DNA from: Ramlibacter sp. Leaf400
GTDB lineage: Bacteria; Pseudomonadota; Gammaproteobacteria; Burkholderiales; Burkholderiaceae_C
Length of the DNA: 64,000 nucleotides
Assembly: GCF_001424545.1 (NCBI RefSeq)
Contig: NZ_LMQL01000012.1
Span: 129,371 to 193,370, forward strand
Reading direction: 5' to 3'
Below the pieces are notes generated by a model. That model did no database searches and was not told the origin of the DNA. It saw only the letters and a program-made list of their open reading frames with translations. Below, piece after piece: positions 16,764 to 26,795 of this stretch; positions within the stretch are counted from its first letter, which is position 1; the number at the start of each line of letters is the position of its first letter. The position numbers and the translations under genes are program-made.

Positions 16764-18395
16764 TCAGTGCTGGAGCGCGAGCCCGGCGTGTTCCCGCAAC
16801 AGGTGGAAGCGGATCTTGGGGAATCGTTCCTGGGCCAGCCGCACGTCGTACGGCGAAGTGCAAAGAAATGCCAGGGCGTCCGCGGCATCCAGCGCCATCC
16901 GCTGCGGGTAGGCGTCGGTGAAGGCGCGCAGCTCGGCCGGCGTCTCGGCGCTGATCCAGCGGGCGCCGGTGTACTGGCAGCCTTCCAGCCTGATGTCGGC
17001 GTCGTACTCGGTCTTCAGGCGGTGCTGCACCACGTCGAACTGCAGCTGGCCGACCGCGCCCAGCAGCATCGCGCCGCCCGCCTGGGGCCGGAACACCTGG
17101 ATCGCGCCTTCCTCGCCCAGCTGGGCCAGGCCCTGCTGCAGCTGCTTGGTGCGCAGCGGGTTCCTCAGCAGCACCGTCATGAACAGCTCGGGCGCGAAGA
17201 AGGGCAGGCCGGTGAACTGCAGGTTGGCGCCGTCGGTGATGGTGTCGCCCAGCTGCACGCCGCCGTGCGTGGTGAAGCCGATGATGTCGCCGGCATAGGC
17301 CTCGTCCACCGCCTCGCGCCGCTGCGACAGGAAGGTGACCACCGAGGTCGGCCGCAGCTCCTTGGCGGTGCGCTGCACCTTGAGCTTCATGCCCGGCGTG
17401 TACCGGCCCGAGGCCATGCGCACGAAGGCGATGCGGTCGCGGTGGTTGGCGTCCATGTTGGCCTGCACCTTGAACACCACGCCGGCGAACGAGGGCTCGT
17501 CCGGCTCCACCACCTTCTCGACCGGCTGCCGGTTGACGATCAGCGAACTCTTGCGGGCCTGCGGCGGCGGCGCGATGTCCACCAGCGCCTCCAGCACTTC
17601 CATCACGCCGAAGTTGTTGACGCCCGAGCCGAAGAACACCGGCGTCTGCCTGGCCTGGAGGAAGGCCTGGTGGTCCCACTCGGGCGACGCGCCCGCGGCC
17701 AGTTCCATGCTCTCGGCGGCCGCTTCGTACTCGCCGCCGAAGCGGCCGCGCAGCGTGTCGGCGTCCGACAGCGGGATGGTCTCGAAGTCCTGCGGGCGGC
17801 GCTCGCTGCCCGACTCGAACACCGTCATGGCCTGGGTGCGCAGGTTCATGATGCCGCCGAAGCTCTTGCCCTTGCCGACCGGCCAGGTCATGGGCACGCA
17901 GGGCATTCCGAGTTCGCGCTCGACCTCGTCCAGGATGTCCAGGGGCTCGCGCACCTCGCGGTCCATCTTGTTGACGAAGGTGATGATGGGCGTGTTGCGC
18001 TGGCGGCAGACCTCGATCAGCCGCCGGGTCTGCGCCTCCACGCCGTTGGCCGCGTCGATCACCATCAGCGCCGAATCGACGGCGGTGAGCACCCGGTAGG
18101 TGTCTTCCGAGAAGTCCTTGTGGCCCGGCGTGTCCAGCAGGTTGATCACGTGGTCGCGGTACAGCATCTGCATCACCGAGGAGGCGACCGAGATGCCGCG
18201 CTGCTTCTCGATCTCCATCCAGTCGCTGGTGGCGTGTCGCGACGCCTTGCGGCCCTTCACGGCGCCCGCGATCTGGATCGCGCCGGAGAACAGCAGCAGC
18301 TTTTCCGTCAGCGTGGTCTTGCCCGCGTCGGGGTGGGAAATGATGGCGAAGGTTCGGCGGCGCCGGGTTTCGGCGGCAAAGGGCGAGGCGGACAC
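16764..18395 (-). CDS. prfC: Peptide chain release factor 3
   Basis: RF3 is the translational GTPase that recycles RF1/RF2 from the ribosome after peptide release. The GTPase motifs are clear: G1 SHPDAGKTTLTEK near the N-terminus, G3 DTPGHKDF, and G4 NKMDR. The C-terminal domains II and III follow. I placed the start at the GTG at 18395, giving 543 residues beginning V-SASPFAAETRRRRTFAI. This matches the family N-terminus and length (about 530-540). An upstream ATG at 18497 would overlap the divergent LigD-type gene and add a non-family extension. No strong ribosome site is seen. Confidence 0.93.
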   Translation of the reverse strand: MSASPFAAETRRRRTFAIISHPDAGKTTLTEKLLLFSGAIQIAGAVKGRKASRHATSDWMEIEKQRGISVASSVMQMLYRDHVINLLDTPGHKDFSEDTYRVLTAVDSALMVIDAANGVEAQTRRLIEVCRQRNTPIITFVNKMDREVREPLDILDEVERELGMPCVPMTWPVGKGKSFGGIMNLRTQAMTVFESGSERRPQDFETIPLSDADTLRGRFGGEYEAAAESMELAAGASPEWDHQAFLQARQTPVFFGSGVNNFGVMEVLEALVDIAPPPQARKSSLIVNRQPVEKVVEPDEPSFAGVVFKVQANMDANHRDRIAFVRMASGRYTPGMKLKVQRTAKELRPTSVVTFLSQRREAVDEAYAGDIIGFTTHGGVQLGDTITDGANLQFTGLPFFAPELFMTVLLRNPLRTKQLQQGLAQLGEEGAIQVFRPQAGGAMLLGAVGQLQFDVVQHRLKTEYDADIRLEGCQYTGARWISAETPAELRAFTDAYPQRMALDAADALAFLCTSPYDVRLAQERFPKIRFHLLREHAGLALQH

Positions 18396-18472
18396 GGGGA
18401 GTTGGGACTTTCGATGCGAGGCCGATGAGCTGCAAAGCGTTTCAGCCAGGCCCGTATTGTCGCCCAACGGGG

Positions 18473-18478
18473 TAGTCT
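18473..18478 (+). promoter_or_regulatory. -10-like hexamer, possible leaderless start
   Basis: TAGTCT lies 6 nt before the LigD-type ATG, with no Shine-Dalgarno. Confidence 0.3.
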
Positions 18479-18484
18479 GGCCCG

Positions 18485-19501
18485 ATGGCGCCCGCATCCC
18501 GCAGCACCGTGCTCCCCGTCGGCGGCCGCGAGGTCGCGGTCAGCAACCCGGACAAGCTGCTGTTCCCCGAGGCCCGGCTCACCAAGCTGGACCTGGTGAC
18601 CTACTACGTGGCCGTCGCCGAGGGCGCGCTGCGCGGCGCCGGGGGACGGCCCTGCGTGCTCAAGCGCTACCCGGACGGCGTGGGCGGCGAATCCTTCTTC
18701 CAGAAGCGCGCGCCGGCCAACCGGCCCGAGTGGGTCGAGGTGAGCACGATCCACTTTCCCTCCGGCCGCACCGCCGAGGAGGTGGTGCCGCGCGAGGCGG
18801 CCACGTTGGCGTGGATGGCCAACCTGGGGTGCCTGGAGCTGCACCCGCATCCGGTGCGCGCCGGCGACCTGGAGCATCCCGACGAACTGCGCGTGGACCT
18901 CGACCCGGTGCCGGGCGTCGAGTGGCCGCAGATCCGCGAGGTGGCCGAGGTCGCGCGCGACGTGCTGCAGGAGCACGGGCTCGTCGGCTGGCCCAAGACC
19001 TCGGGTTCGCGCGGCGTGCACGTGCTGGTGCGCATCGAGCCCCGCTGGGGCTTCGATCCCGTGCGCCGCGCCGCATTGGCGCTGGCGCGCGAGGTCGAGC
19101 GCCGAGTCCCGGCGCTGGCCACCAGCGCGTGGTGGAAGGAGCAGCGGCACGGCGTCTTCGTGGACTACAACCAGAACGCCAAGGACCGCACCGTGGCCTC
19201 GGCCTATTCGGTGCGGCCGCGGCCCGACGCGCGCGTGTCCACGCCGGTGACCTGGGACGAGCTGCGGGCCTGCGACCCGGCCGACTTCACGCTCAAGACC
19301 GTGCCGGCCCGGCTGGAGGAGATCGGCGATCCGCACGCGGGCATCGACGAAGCCGTGGGCTCGCTGGACGCGCTGCTGGAACTCTCGGCCCGGCAGGAGA
19401 GCGAGGGGCAGGGCGATGCGCCCTGGCCGCCGCACTACCGCAAGCAGGCGGGCGAACCGCCGCGGGCGCCGTCGTCGACGCGCAAGGCCAAGCCGAAATG
19501 A
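18485..19501 (+). CDS. Stand-alone LigD-type polymerase/primase domain protein
   Basis: This 338-residue archaeo-eukaryotic-primase-like polymerase belongs to the LigD PolDom family, which fills or extends ends in bacterial non-homologous end joining. The metal-binding pair is in RVDLDP. The substrate-binding motif SGSRGVH and the third acidic residue in FVDYNQNAKDRT follow. The N-terminal NPDKLLFPE is typical. It lacks the ligase and phosphoesterase domains of full LigD, and a separate ATP-dependent ligase lies 1.4 kb downstream on the other strand. No Ku gene is in the window. The tail (last 30 residues) is Pro/Lys-rich and probably disordered. Confidence 0.88.
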   Translation: MAPASRSTVLPVGGREVAVSNPDKLLFPEARLTKLDLVTYYVAVAEGALRGAGGRPCVLKRYPDGVGGESFFQKRAPANRPEWVEVSTIHFPSGRTAEEVVPREAATLAWMANLGCLELHPHPVRAGDLEHPDELRVDLDPVPGVEWPQIREVAEVARDVLQEHGLVGWPKTSGSRGVHVLVRIEPRWGFDPVRRAALALAREVERRVPALATSAWWKEQRHGVFVDYNQNAKDRTVASAYSVRPRPDARVSTPVTWDELRACDPADFTLKTVPARLEEIGDPHAGIDEAVGSLDALLELSARQESEGQGDAPWPPHYRKQAGEPPRAPSSTRKAKPK

Positions 19502-19543
19502 GGGCCGACGCAGGGTTCCTGCGCGAGCGCTCGCAGCGCGTGG

Positions 19544-20935
19544 TCAATGCTCCCCGGCCGCCACCGCAGCGTCCGGCTTGACCCGTCGCAGCAGCGCCAT
19601 CATCTCGCCTTCGATGCGGCGCAGCGCCTCGGGCGTGTGGCCTTCGAAGCGCAGGGTGAGCACCGGCACGGTGTTGGAGGCCCGCACCAGGCCGAAGCCG
19701 TCGGGCCAATCCAGCCGCAGGCCGTCGAGGGTGCAGACCTGCGTGCCCTGGGGCGGCGCAGCGGCGACCCGCGCCGCCAGCTCGGTTGCGACGCGGTGCG
19801 CTTCGCCTTCGGCGCAGGGCACGTGCAGCTCCGGTGTCGCGAAGCTGGTGGGCAGCGCCTCGAGCACCGCGCCCGGGTCCGCATGCCGCGACAGGATCTC
19901 CAGCAGCCTGGCGGCGGTGTAGGTGGCGTCGTCGAAGCCGTACCAGCGCTCCTGGAAGAACACGTGGCCGCTCATCTCGCCGGCCAGCGGCGCGCCCAGC
20001 GCCAGCATGCGGGCCTTCAGCCGGGCGTAGCCGCTGCGGTCCATGACCGGCCGGCCGCCCGCCGCGGCGATGGCCTCGGGCAGGCGCTGCGTGGACTTGA
20101 CGTCGAAGACGATGGTCGCGCCGGGCTGGCGCGACAGCACGTCGCGCGCGAACAGGATCATCTGGCGATCCGGCCAGATGATCTGGCCGCCGGGCGTGAC
20201 CACGCCGAGCCGGTCGCCGTCGCCGTCGAGCGCGAGGCCGAGGTCGGCGCCGGTCTCGCGCACGGCGGCGATCAGGTCGCGCAGGTTCTCCGGCTTGGCC
20301 GGGTCGGGATGGTGGTGCGGGAATTCGCCGTCCACCTCGGTGTAGAGCTCGACGACCTCGCAGCCCAGGGCGCGCAGCACCTGCGGCGAGGAGGCACCGG
20401 CCACGCCGCTGCCGCAATCGAGCGCCACCTTCAGCGGCCGGGCCAGGCGCACGTCGCCGGCGATGCGCCGGACGTAGTCGTCCGTGACGTCGACCGGGTG
20501 CACATGGCCGGTCGCGTCGGCCTGGGTCCACTCGTCGGCCTCGATCGCCTGGCGCAGCTGCTGCAGGTCCTGCTCGTGCAGGCCGCGGCCGGCCAGCACC
20601 AGCTTGAAGCCGTTGTCGTCGCGCGGGTTGTGGCTGGCCGTCACCTGGATGCCGCTGCCGGCCAGCGTGGCGGTGGCGAAGTACAGCATCGGCGTGGTGA
20701 CCATGCCCAGGTCGATGACGTCGACGCCGGCCTGCGCCAGGCCGCGGATGAGGGCGGCCGACAGGTCCGGACCGCTGAGACGGCCGTCGCGCCCCACCGC
20801 CACCACCCGTTCGCCCTGCGCGCGCGCCGCCGTGCCGAAGACCCGCCCCAGGGTGAGCGCCAGCGATTCGTCCAGCGGCACCGGCACGCTGCCGCGGATG
20901 TCGTAGGCCTTGAACAGGCTGGCGACGGTCTTCAT
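19544..20935 (-). CDS. Phosphomannomutase/phosphoglucomutase
   Basis: This 463-residue alpha-D-phosphohexomutase is of the AlgC/ManB type. It interconverts the 1- and 6-phosphates of mannose or glucose for exopolysaccharide and LPS sugars. The N-terminal FKAYDIRG is characteristic. The phosphoserine loop TASHNP has its Ser near residue 101, the metal loop is DGDGDRLG near residue 240, the sugar-specificity loop is GEMSGH, and the C-terminal phosphate-binding RASNT is present. Length equals that of AlgC (463). The gene starts 10 bp after the DNA ligase stop on the same strand, so the two may share a transcript despite unrelated roles. Confidence 0.92.
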   Translation of the reverse strand: MKTVASLFKAYDIRGSVPVPLDESLALTLGRVFGTAARAQGERVVAVGRDGRLSGPDLSAALIRGLAQAGVDVIDLGMVTTPMLYFATATLAGSGIQVTASHNPRDDNGFKLVLAGRGLHEQDLQQLRQAIEADEWTQADATGHVHPVDVTDDYVRRIAGDVRLARPLKVALDCGSGVAGASSPQVLRALGCEVVELYTEVDGEFPHHHPDPAKPENLRDLIAAVRETGADLGLALDGDGDRLGVVTPGGQIIWPDRQMILFARDVLSRQPGATIVFDVKSTQRLPEAIAAAGGRPVMDRSGYARLKARMLALGAPLAGEMSGHVFFQERWYGFDDATYTAARLLEILSRHADPGAVLEALPTSFATPELHVPCAEGEAHRVATELAARVAAAPPQGTQVCTLDGLRLDWPDGFGLVRASNTVPVLTLRFEGHTPEALRRIEGEMMALLRRVKPDAAVAAGEH

Positions 20936-20945
20936 CGCGGGTGCC

Positions 20946-22025
20946 TTACGCGGCCTGGAACACCTGGGCCAACTCGAACGGCGAGGTGACCTCGAGCTGG
21001 TCGTAGCGGCAGTCCTGCGGCGGCTTGTCGTCCCGCCAGCGCAGGAAGGTGGTGGCGTGGCGGAAGCGCCGGCCCTGCAAGTGGTCGTACTTCACCTCGC
21101 AGACGCGCTCGGGCCGCAGCGGCTCCCAGCTCAGGTCCTTGCCGCCGCTCCAGCGCGACCTGGCGCCGGGCATGCGGTCGGCGTCGCCCACGCTGGCCTG
21201 GGCCCAGTCGCGCCAGGGGTGGTCGGCCAGCGCGTTCTCGCGCAGCGGCGCCAGTTCCTCCAGCAGTTGCCGCCGCTTGTCCATGGTGAAGGAGGAAGTG
21301 ATGCCCACGTGCTGCAGCGCGCCGGCGTCGTCGTACAGGCCCAGCAGCAGGGAACCGACGGCTTCCTTCGTGTCCTTGTACCAGCGGAAGCCCGCCACCA
21401 CGCAGTCGGCGGTGCGCGCGTGCTTGATCTTGAGCATCGCGCGCTTGCCGGGCTGGTAGGGCGCTTTCGCCGGCTTGGCGATCACGCCGTCCAGGCCCGC
21501 GCCCTCGAAGCGTTCCAGCCAGTCCTGCGCCTGCGCGCGGTCGGCGGTGACGGGCGTGAGGTACAGCGGCGCCTTGGCCTGGCCGAGCAGCCGCTCCAGG
21601 CGCGCGCGCCGCTCCTGCTGGGGCAGCTCGCCGATCGGCTTGCCGCCCGCCGCGATCAGGTCGAAGGCCACGAAGGCCGCCGGCGTCTCCTTGGCCAGCC
21701 TGCCGATGCGCGAGGCGGCCGGGTGGATGCGCTGCTGCAGCGCATCGAAGTCCAGCCCGGCGGTGCCGACCACCACGATCTCGCCGTCGAGGATGCAGCC
21801 GCGGGGCAACTGTTCCGCCAACACCTTCTCGAGTTCGGGGAAATAGCGGTTGAGCGGCTTGAGGTCGCGGCTCTGGATCAGCACGCCTTCGGCACTGCGG
21901 AAGACCAGGGCACGGAAGCCGTCCCACTTGGGCTCGAACAGGTAGCCCTCGCCGGTGGGAAGCTCGTCGGCGATCTTCGCCAGCATGGGTTCGATGGGCG
22001 ACGAGAAGGGGGAAGCAGAGGACAT
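20946..22025 (-). CDS. ATP-dependent DNA ligase (LigD ligase-domain/LigC type)
   Basis: This 359-residue ligase joins nicks or broken ends using ATP. The adenylation motif KWDGFR sits near residue 36, after PIEPMLA. Further nucleotidyltransferase motifs are DGEIVV (motif III), FVAFDLI and GLDGVIAKP (motif IV), and the OB-fold domain ends with VCEVKYD (motif V-like). It corresponds to the central ligase domain of LigD without phosphoesterase or polymerase domains. The start at 22025 gives an N-terminus of normal length; an ATG 39 bp upstream is possible. Together with the polymerase-domain gene at 18485-19501 it makes a split LigD, transcribed convergently with the mutase gene in between. Confidence 0.88.
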   Translation of the reverse strand: MSSASPFSSPIEPMLAKIADELPTGEGYLFEPKWDGFRALVFRSAEGVLIQSRDLKPLNRYFPELEKVLAEQLPRGCILDGEIVVVGTAGLDFDALQQRIHPAASRIGRLAKETPAAFVAFDLIAAGGKPIGELPQQERRARLERLLGQAKAPLYLTPVTADRAQAQDWLERFEGAGLDGVIAKPAKAPYQPGKRAMLKIKHARTADCVVAGFRWYKDTKEAVGSLLLGLYDDAGALQHVGITSSFTMDKRRQLLEELAPLRENALADHPWRDWAQASVGDADRMPGARSRWSGGKDLSWEPLRPERVCEVKYDHLQGRRFRHATTFLRWRDDKPPQDCRYDQLEVTSPFELAQVFQAA

Positions 22026-22077
22026 GGAGGTTTGTACCGCAGGCCGGCGCGGCCGTGGGGGCATGGGGGGCCGCCCT

Positions 22078-22083
22078 TATAAT
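22078..22083 (+). promoter_or_regulatory. -10 element of the riboswitch-ahcY transcript
   Basis: A perfect TATAAT ends about 9 nt before the riboswitch fold. Transcription would begin near 22090, exactly at the aptamer's 5' edge. No good -35 box is visible. Confidence 0.6.
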
Positions 22084-22092
22084 CGTGGCCAT

Positions 22093-22153
22093 CCGAGGAG
22101 CGTTGCAGCACCCATGCGGTGTGAGGCTCGGAACCTACAGCAACGACGCTCAC
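22093..22153 (+). ncRNA. S-adenosylhomocysteine (SAH) riboswitch
   Basis: The aptamer in the leader of ahcY matches the SAH riboswitch consensus. CCGAG (22093-22097) pairs with CTCGG (22127-22131). GAGCG (22098-22102) pairs with CGCTC (22147-22151). TTG (22103-22105) pairs with CAA (22141-22143), and a small hairpin is made by CACC (22109-22112) and GGTG (22118-22121). The class is known to switch on SAH-hydrolase genes when SAH accumulates. Downstream, at about 22153-22190, a second stem (CCACTG with CAGTGG) could be the expression platform before the ahcY ribosome site. Position, folding and target gene agree. Confidence 0.88.
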
Positions 22154-22221
22154 CCACTGTCCTGTGAGGTGAGTCCCTAGAGGCCAGTGGTTGACCCGAA
22201 ACACAGCTTTTGGAGCCTTCC

Positions 22222-23655
<1,434 letters not shown>

Positions 23656-23661
23656 GGATTC

Positions 23662-23737
23662 GTCGTCCCCGCGAAGGCGGGGACCCAGAGCTTCCGCATC
23701 TGGAGGCCCTGGATTCCCGCCTGCGCGGGAATGACGG
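23662..23737. repeat. Interspersed double-hairpin repeat (family B), copy 1
   Basis: The left hairpin is GTCCCCGCGAAGGCGGGGAC and the right hairpin is built on TTCCCGCCTGCGCGGGAA, followed by TGACGG. The same two-hairpin unit recurs at 54541-54629 and 58925-59012. Here it sits between ahcY and tlyA and could attenuate or stabilise the transcript. Confidence 0.85.
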
Positions 23738-23759
23738 TTTCCGTGGTTGGACCGACGCC

Positions 23760-24515
23760 ATGCGCGCAGACCAGCTTCTCGTCGAACGCGGCCTCGCCGC
23801 TTCGCGCTCTCAGGCCCAGCGGCTGATCGCGTCCGGCTTGCGCTGGCGCGACGCGCGGGGCTGGCATGACGTGGCCAAGAACGGCGACGAAGTGCCCCAG
23901 GCGGCCGAGCTGGAACTGCTCGACGACGCCGAGGCGCGCTACGTCTCGCGCGGCGGGCTCAAGCTGGCAGGCGCGTTGCAGGCGGCGGGCCTGGACCCGC
24001 GTGGGTGGCGTTGCCTCGACGTGGGCCAGTCCACCGGCGGCTTCACCGACTGCCTGCTGCAGCGCGGCGCGGCGCAGGTGGTCGGCGTCGACGTCGGCCA
24101 CGGCCAGCTGCACGAGCGGCTGCGGTCCGATCCGCGGGTGGTGTGCCTCGAGAAGGTGAATGCCCGTGAACTGGATGCGGCCTCGCTGAGACAGGCCGGC
24201 GTCGAGACGGGATTCGACCTCATCGTGGGCGACCTGTCGTTCATCTCGTCGACGCTGGTGCTGCCGGCCCTGGTGCCGTTGCTGGCGCCGGTCGGTCAGT
24301 TGCTCATGTTGGCCAAGCCGCAGTTCGAGCTGCAGCCGGGCCAGCTGGGCAAGGGTGGCATCGTGCGCGATGCGGCGCTATTTGATCAGGTGGAGCGGCG
24401 CGTCCGCGACGCCTGCGCGGCCTGCGGGCTGTCGGTGGCGGGCTGGTTCGACAGCCCGATCGCCGGCGGCGACGGCAACCGCGAATTCTTCGTACATGCA
24501 AGGAGGGGAGCATGA
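23760..24515 (+). CDS. tlyA: TlyA family RNA methyltransferase
   Basis: This 251-residue protein has an N-terminal S4 RNA-binding domain (RADQLLVERGLAASRSQAQRLI, about residues 2-60, written here in part) and a C-terminal FtsJ-like Rossmann methyltransferase. The SAM motif is CLDVGQSTGGFTD, and a later acidic motif is VGDLSFIS. Actinobacterial TlyA 2'-O-methylates 16S and 23S rRNA; the proteobacterial members are less studied and were once called hemolysins. The stop overlaps the metF start as ATGA, so the two are coupled. Placement between ahcY and metF fits a SAM-consuming enzyme. Confidence 0.88.
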   Translation: MRADQLLVERGLAASRSQAQRLIASGLRWRDARGWHDVAKNGDEVPQAAELELLDDAEARYVSRGGLKLAGALQAAGLDPRGWRCLDVGQSTGGFTDCLLQRGAAQVVGVDVGHGQLHERLRSDPRVVCLEKVNARELDAASLRQAGVETGFDLIVGDLSFISSTLVLPALVPLLAPVGQLLMLAKPQFELQPGQLGKGGIVRDAALFDQVERRVRDACAACGLSVAGWFDSPIAGGDGNREFFVHARRGA

Positions 24516-25348
24516 AAAAAGACAAGCTTCCGATCAGCCTGGAGTTCTTCCCGCCCAAGACCGAGGAGGGCGCGGTCAAGCTGCGTGCCGCCCGGCAGAA
24601 GCTGTATGCGCTGAAGCCCGAGTTCTGCTCGGTCACCTTCGGCGCCGGCGGCTCGACGCAGGAAGGCACGCTGGCCGCGGTCAAGGAGATCATGGCCGAG
24701 GGCTGCCCGGCGGCCCCGCACCTGTCGTGCATCGGCCAGTCGCACGAGACCATCCGCGAGCGGCTGGCGGCTTACGCGGCCGCGGGCGTTCAGCGCATCG
24801 TCGCGCTGCGCGGCGACCTGCCCAGCGGCTACGGCCTGGGCGGCGAGTTCCGCTACGCGAGCGACCTGGTGGCCTTCATCCGCAGCGAGACGGGGCGGCA
24901 GTTCCAGCTGGAGGTGGCGGCCTATCCCGAGGTGCATCCGCAGTCCAGGTCGGCGGATTCGGACCTGGCCGCCTTCATCGCCAAGGTGGAGGCGGGCGCG
25001 GACTCGGGCATCACGCAGTACTTCTTCAACGCCGACGCCTACCTGCGCTACGTGGATGAACTGCGCGGGCGTGGGGTCCAGGTGCCGGTGGTGCCGGGCA
25101 TCATGCCGATCACCAGCTCCACCCAGCTGCTGCGGTTCTCCGATGCCTGCGGCGCGGAGATCCCGCGCTGGATCCGGCTGCGGCTGCAGGGCTTCGGCGA
25201 CGACACCGAGTCGATCAAGGCGTTCGGCCTGGACGTGGTCACCGGGCTGTGCGAGCGCCTACGGGCCGAGGGCGTGCCGGGCCTGCACTTCTACACGATG
25301 AACCAGGCCGCCGCGACGCTCGAGATCGCCCGGCGTCTCGGGTTGTGA
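24512..25348 (+). CDS. metF: 5,10-methylenetetrahydrofolate reductase
   Basis: MetF reduces methylene-THF to methyl-THF with FAD and NADH, supplying the methyl group for homocysteine remethylation. At 278 residues it has the normal TIM-barrel bacterial length. Motifs include SLEFFPPKTEEG at the N-terminus, SVTFGAGGSTQ, RIVALRGDLP, and GITQYFFN. The ATG overlaps the tlyA stop and has a strong AGGAGGGG ribosome site inside tlyA. With ahcY upstream, the cluster couples SAH removal to methionine regeneration, probably under the same riboswitch promoter unless the repeat at 23662-23737 terminates it. Confidence 0.97.
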   Translation: MKKDKLPISLEFFPPKTEEGAVKLRAARQKLYALKPEFCSVTFGAGGSTQEGTLAAVKEIMAEGCPAAPHLSCIGQSHETIRERLAAYAAAGVQRIVALRGDLPSGYGLGGEFRYASDLVAFIRSETGRQFQLEVAAYPEVHPQSRSADSDLAAFIAKVEAGADSGITQYFFNADAYLRYVDELRGRGVQVPVVPGIMPITSSTQLLRFSDACGAEIPRWIRLRLQGFGDDTESIKAFGLDVVTGLCERLRAEGVPGLHFYTMNQAAATLEIARRLGL

Positions 25349-25800
25349 TGCGCCTGTCGCACCAGCTCGCGGCCGCGGTGCTGGTCGGCGCTTCGCTCTC
25401 GGGCTGCGCGATCCCGCTGCCGCAGGCGCCGGACGATTCGGACCAGGAGCTGCTGCAGGAGCCGGCGACGGAAGCGGCCACGCCGTCGGGAGAAACGCAG
25501 CCGCTGCAACGCGGCATCGCGTCCTGGTACGGCCTGCCGTTCCACGGTCGCCGCACCGCCAACGGCGAGCGCTTCGACATGAACGCGCTGACGGCCGCGC
25601 ATCCCACGCTGCCTTTCGGCACGCGGGTGAAGGTGCGCAGCCTGGTGAACGGACGCGAGGTCACGGTGCGCATCAACGACCGGGGGCCTTATGCGGCCGG
25701 GCGCATCATCGACCTGAGCCACGCCGCGGCCCGCGCCATCGGCCTGCTCAGCCGCGGGACCAAGGCGGTCTCGCTCACGGTGGTCGACTCCGGCGGGTGA
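25348..25800 (+). CDS. rlpA: RlpA-like septal ring lytic transglycosylase, lipoprotein
   Basis: This 150-residue outer-membrane lipoprotein has its lipobox LSGC near residue 20, an acidic linker, then a double-psi beta-barrel domain from about residue 55. The RlpA signatures are ASWYG, RTANGERFDMNALTAAHPTLPFGT (in part) and INDRGPY with the catalytic-site Asp. RlpA cleaves denuded glycan strands at the septum in Pseudomonas. This copy lacks the C-terminal SPOR domain. The ATG overlaps the metF stop (TGATG), so it belongs to the same transcript, though the functional link is unclear. Confidence 0.9.
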   Translation: MRLSHQLAAAVLVGASLSGCAIPLPQAPDDSDQELLQEPATEAATPSGETQPLQRGIASWYGLPFHGRRTANGERFDMNALTAAHPTLPFGTRVKVRSLVNGREVTVRINDRGPYAAGRIIDLSHAAARAIGLLSRGTKAVSLTVVDSGG

Positions 25801-25822
25801 TCCCGCCGGCAGGGTGGCGCTT

Positions 25823-26734
25823 TCAGCCGCCCGCTTCCAGCACCTGACCCTTGCCGCGCCCACGGCCCAGGACATGCAGAAGTTGCGGCAGCGCTTCCTG
25901 CAGCGCGGGCTTGAGCGTGTGCGGCGGGTTGATCACGAACAGGCCGCTGGCCAGCAGCCCCGGCCGGTGCACCTCGCCCGGCGTGGGCGGCTGGTCGTCC
26001 TGGCCGATGGCCAGGCTGGCGTTCAGCCAGGGCTTGTGCGCCTGGTTGGCCAGCGTCTTGAGGCGGCGCGGCAGGTCGTGCGCCTCGGGCCGCGGGATGA
26101 TCGGGTACCAGACGGCATAGGTGCCGGTGGCAAAGCGGTGCAGGCTGTCCTTGAGCGCCGCAACCACCTTGCCGTAGTCGCTCTTGATCTCGTAGCTCGG
26201 GTCCATCAGCACCAGAGCGCGGCGCGACGGCGGCGGCAAGAGCGCCTTGAGCGCCTCGAAACCGTCGGCCCGGTCCATGGTGACCTGGCGGCCGGCGTCC
26301 AGCTGGGCCACGTGGCCGGCCAGCGCCTTGCTGTCGCTGGGGTGCAGCTCGAACAGCTTGAGCTTGTCGCGGGTCTCGGTGCGCAGCAGCCGCTGGGCGA
26401 GGAAGGGCGAGCCGGGGTAGACGCGCATCTCGCCCTTGCGGTTGAAGGCGCGCACGTGCTCCAGGTAGTCGGCGATGGCCGGCGCCAGCGGCTGGCCGTC
26501 GATGGTGTCGTGCGTGCCCAGCGTCTCGGCGAGCTTGAAGATGCCGTGGCCGGCCTCGCCCGAGGTGCCGGCGTGGTCGCCGTCCAGGCGGTACAGGCCG
26601 GCGCCGGCGTGGGTGTCGATCACCCACAGGGCCGTTTCCTTCTGCGTCAGGTGCCGCAGGATCGCGACCAGCGCCACGTGCTTGAACACGTCGGCGTGGT
26701 TGCCGGCATGGAAGGCATGGCGGTAACTGAACAT
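25823..26734 (-). CDS. rlmJ: 23S rRNA (adenine-2030 N6)-methyltransferase
   Basis: RlmJ methylates A2030 of 23S rRNA. The N-terminus MFSYRHAFHAGNHADVFKH is diagnostic. The SAM-binding region DTHAGAGLY follows, and DPSYE stands where the catalytic DPPY/DPPF motif is expected. The product has 303 residues, slightly longer than E. coli RlmJ (280). The start was set at the ATG at 26734 to match the family N-terminus rather than the upstream extension. A TACGAT hexamer lies 7 nt before it and there is no ribosome site. Confidence 0.93.
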   Translation of the reverse strand: MFSYRHAFHAGNHADVFKHVALVAILRHLTQKETALWVIDTHAGAGLYRLDGDHAGTSGEAGHGIFKLAETLGTHDTIDGQPLAPAIADYLEHVRAFNRKGEMRVYPGSPFLAQRLLRTETRDKLKLFELHPSDSKALAGHVAQLDAGRQVTMDRADGFEALKALLPPPSRRALVLMDPSYEIKSDYGKVVAALKDSLHRFATGTYAVWYPIIPRPEAHDLPRRLKTLANQAHKPWLNASLAIGQDDQPPTPGEVHRPGLLASGLFVINPPHTLKPALQEALPQLLHVLGRGRGKGQVLEAGG

Positions 26735-26741
26735 GCCCGCA

Positions 26742-26747
26742 ATCGTA
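26742..26747 (-). promoter_or_regulatory. -10-like hexamer, possible leaderless start of rlmJ
   Basis: TACGAT on the minus strand lies 7 nt before the rlmJ ATG, with no Shine-Dalgarno. Confidence 0.35.
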
Positions 26748-26765
26748 CCCCCGGCCCACCCAGCC

Positions 26766-26795
26766 TTGCGGTAAGTCCTTGATTTATCGTAGAAT
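26766..26795 (+). promoter_or_regulatory. Promoter of rplM-rpsI
   Basis: The -35 TTGCGG (26766-26771) and -10 TAGAAT (26790-26795) are separated by 18 bp. Transcription from about 26802 would give a leader of about 170 nt before rplM. Confidence 0.55.
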
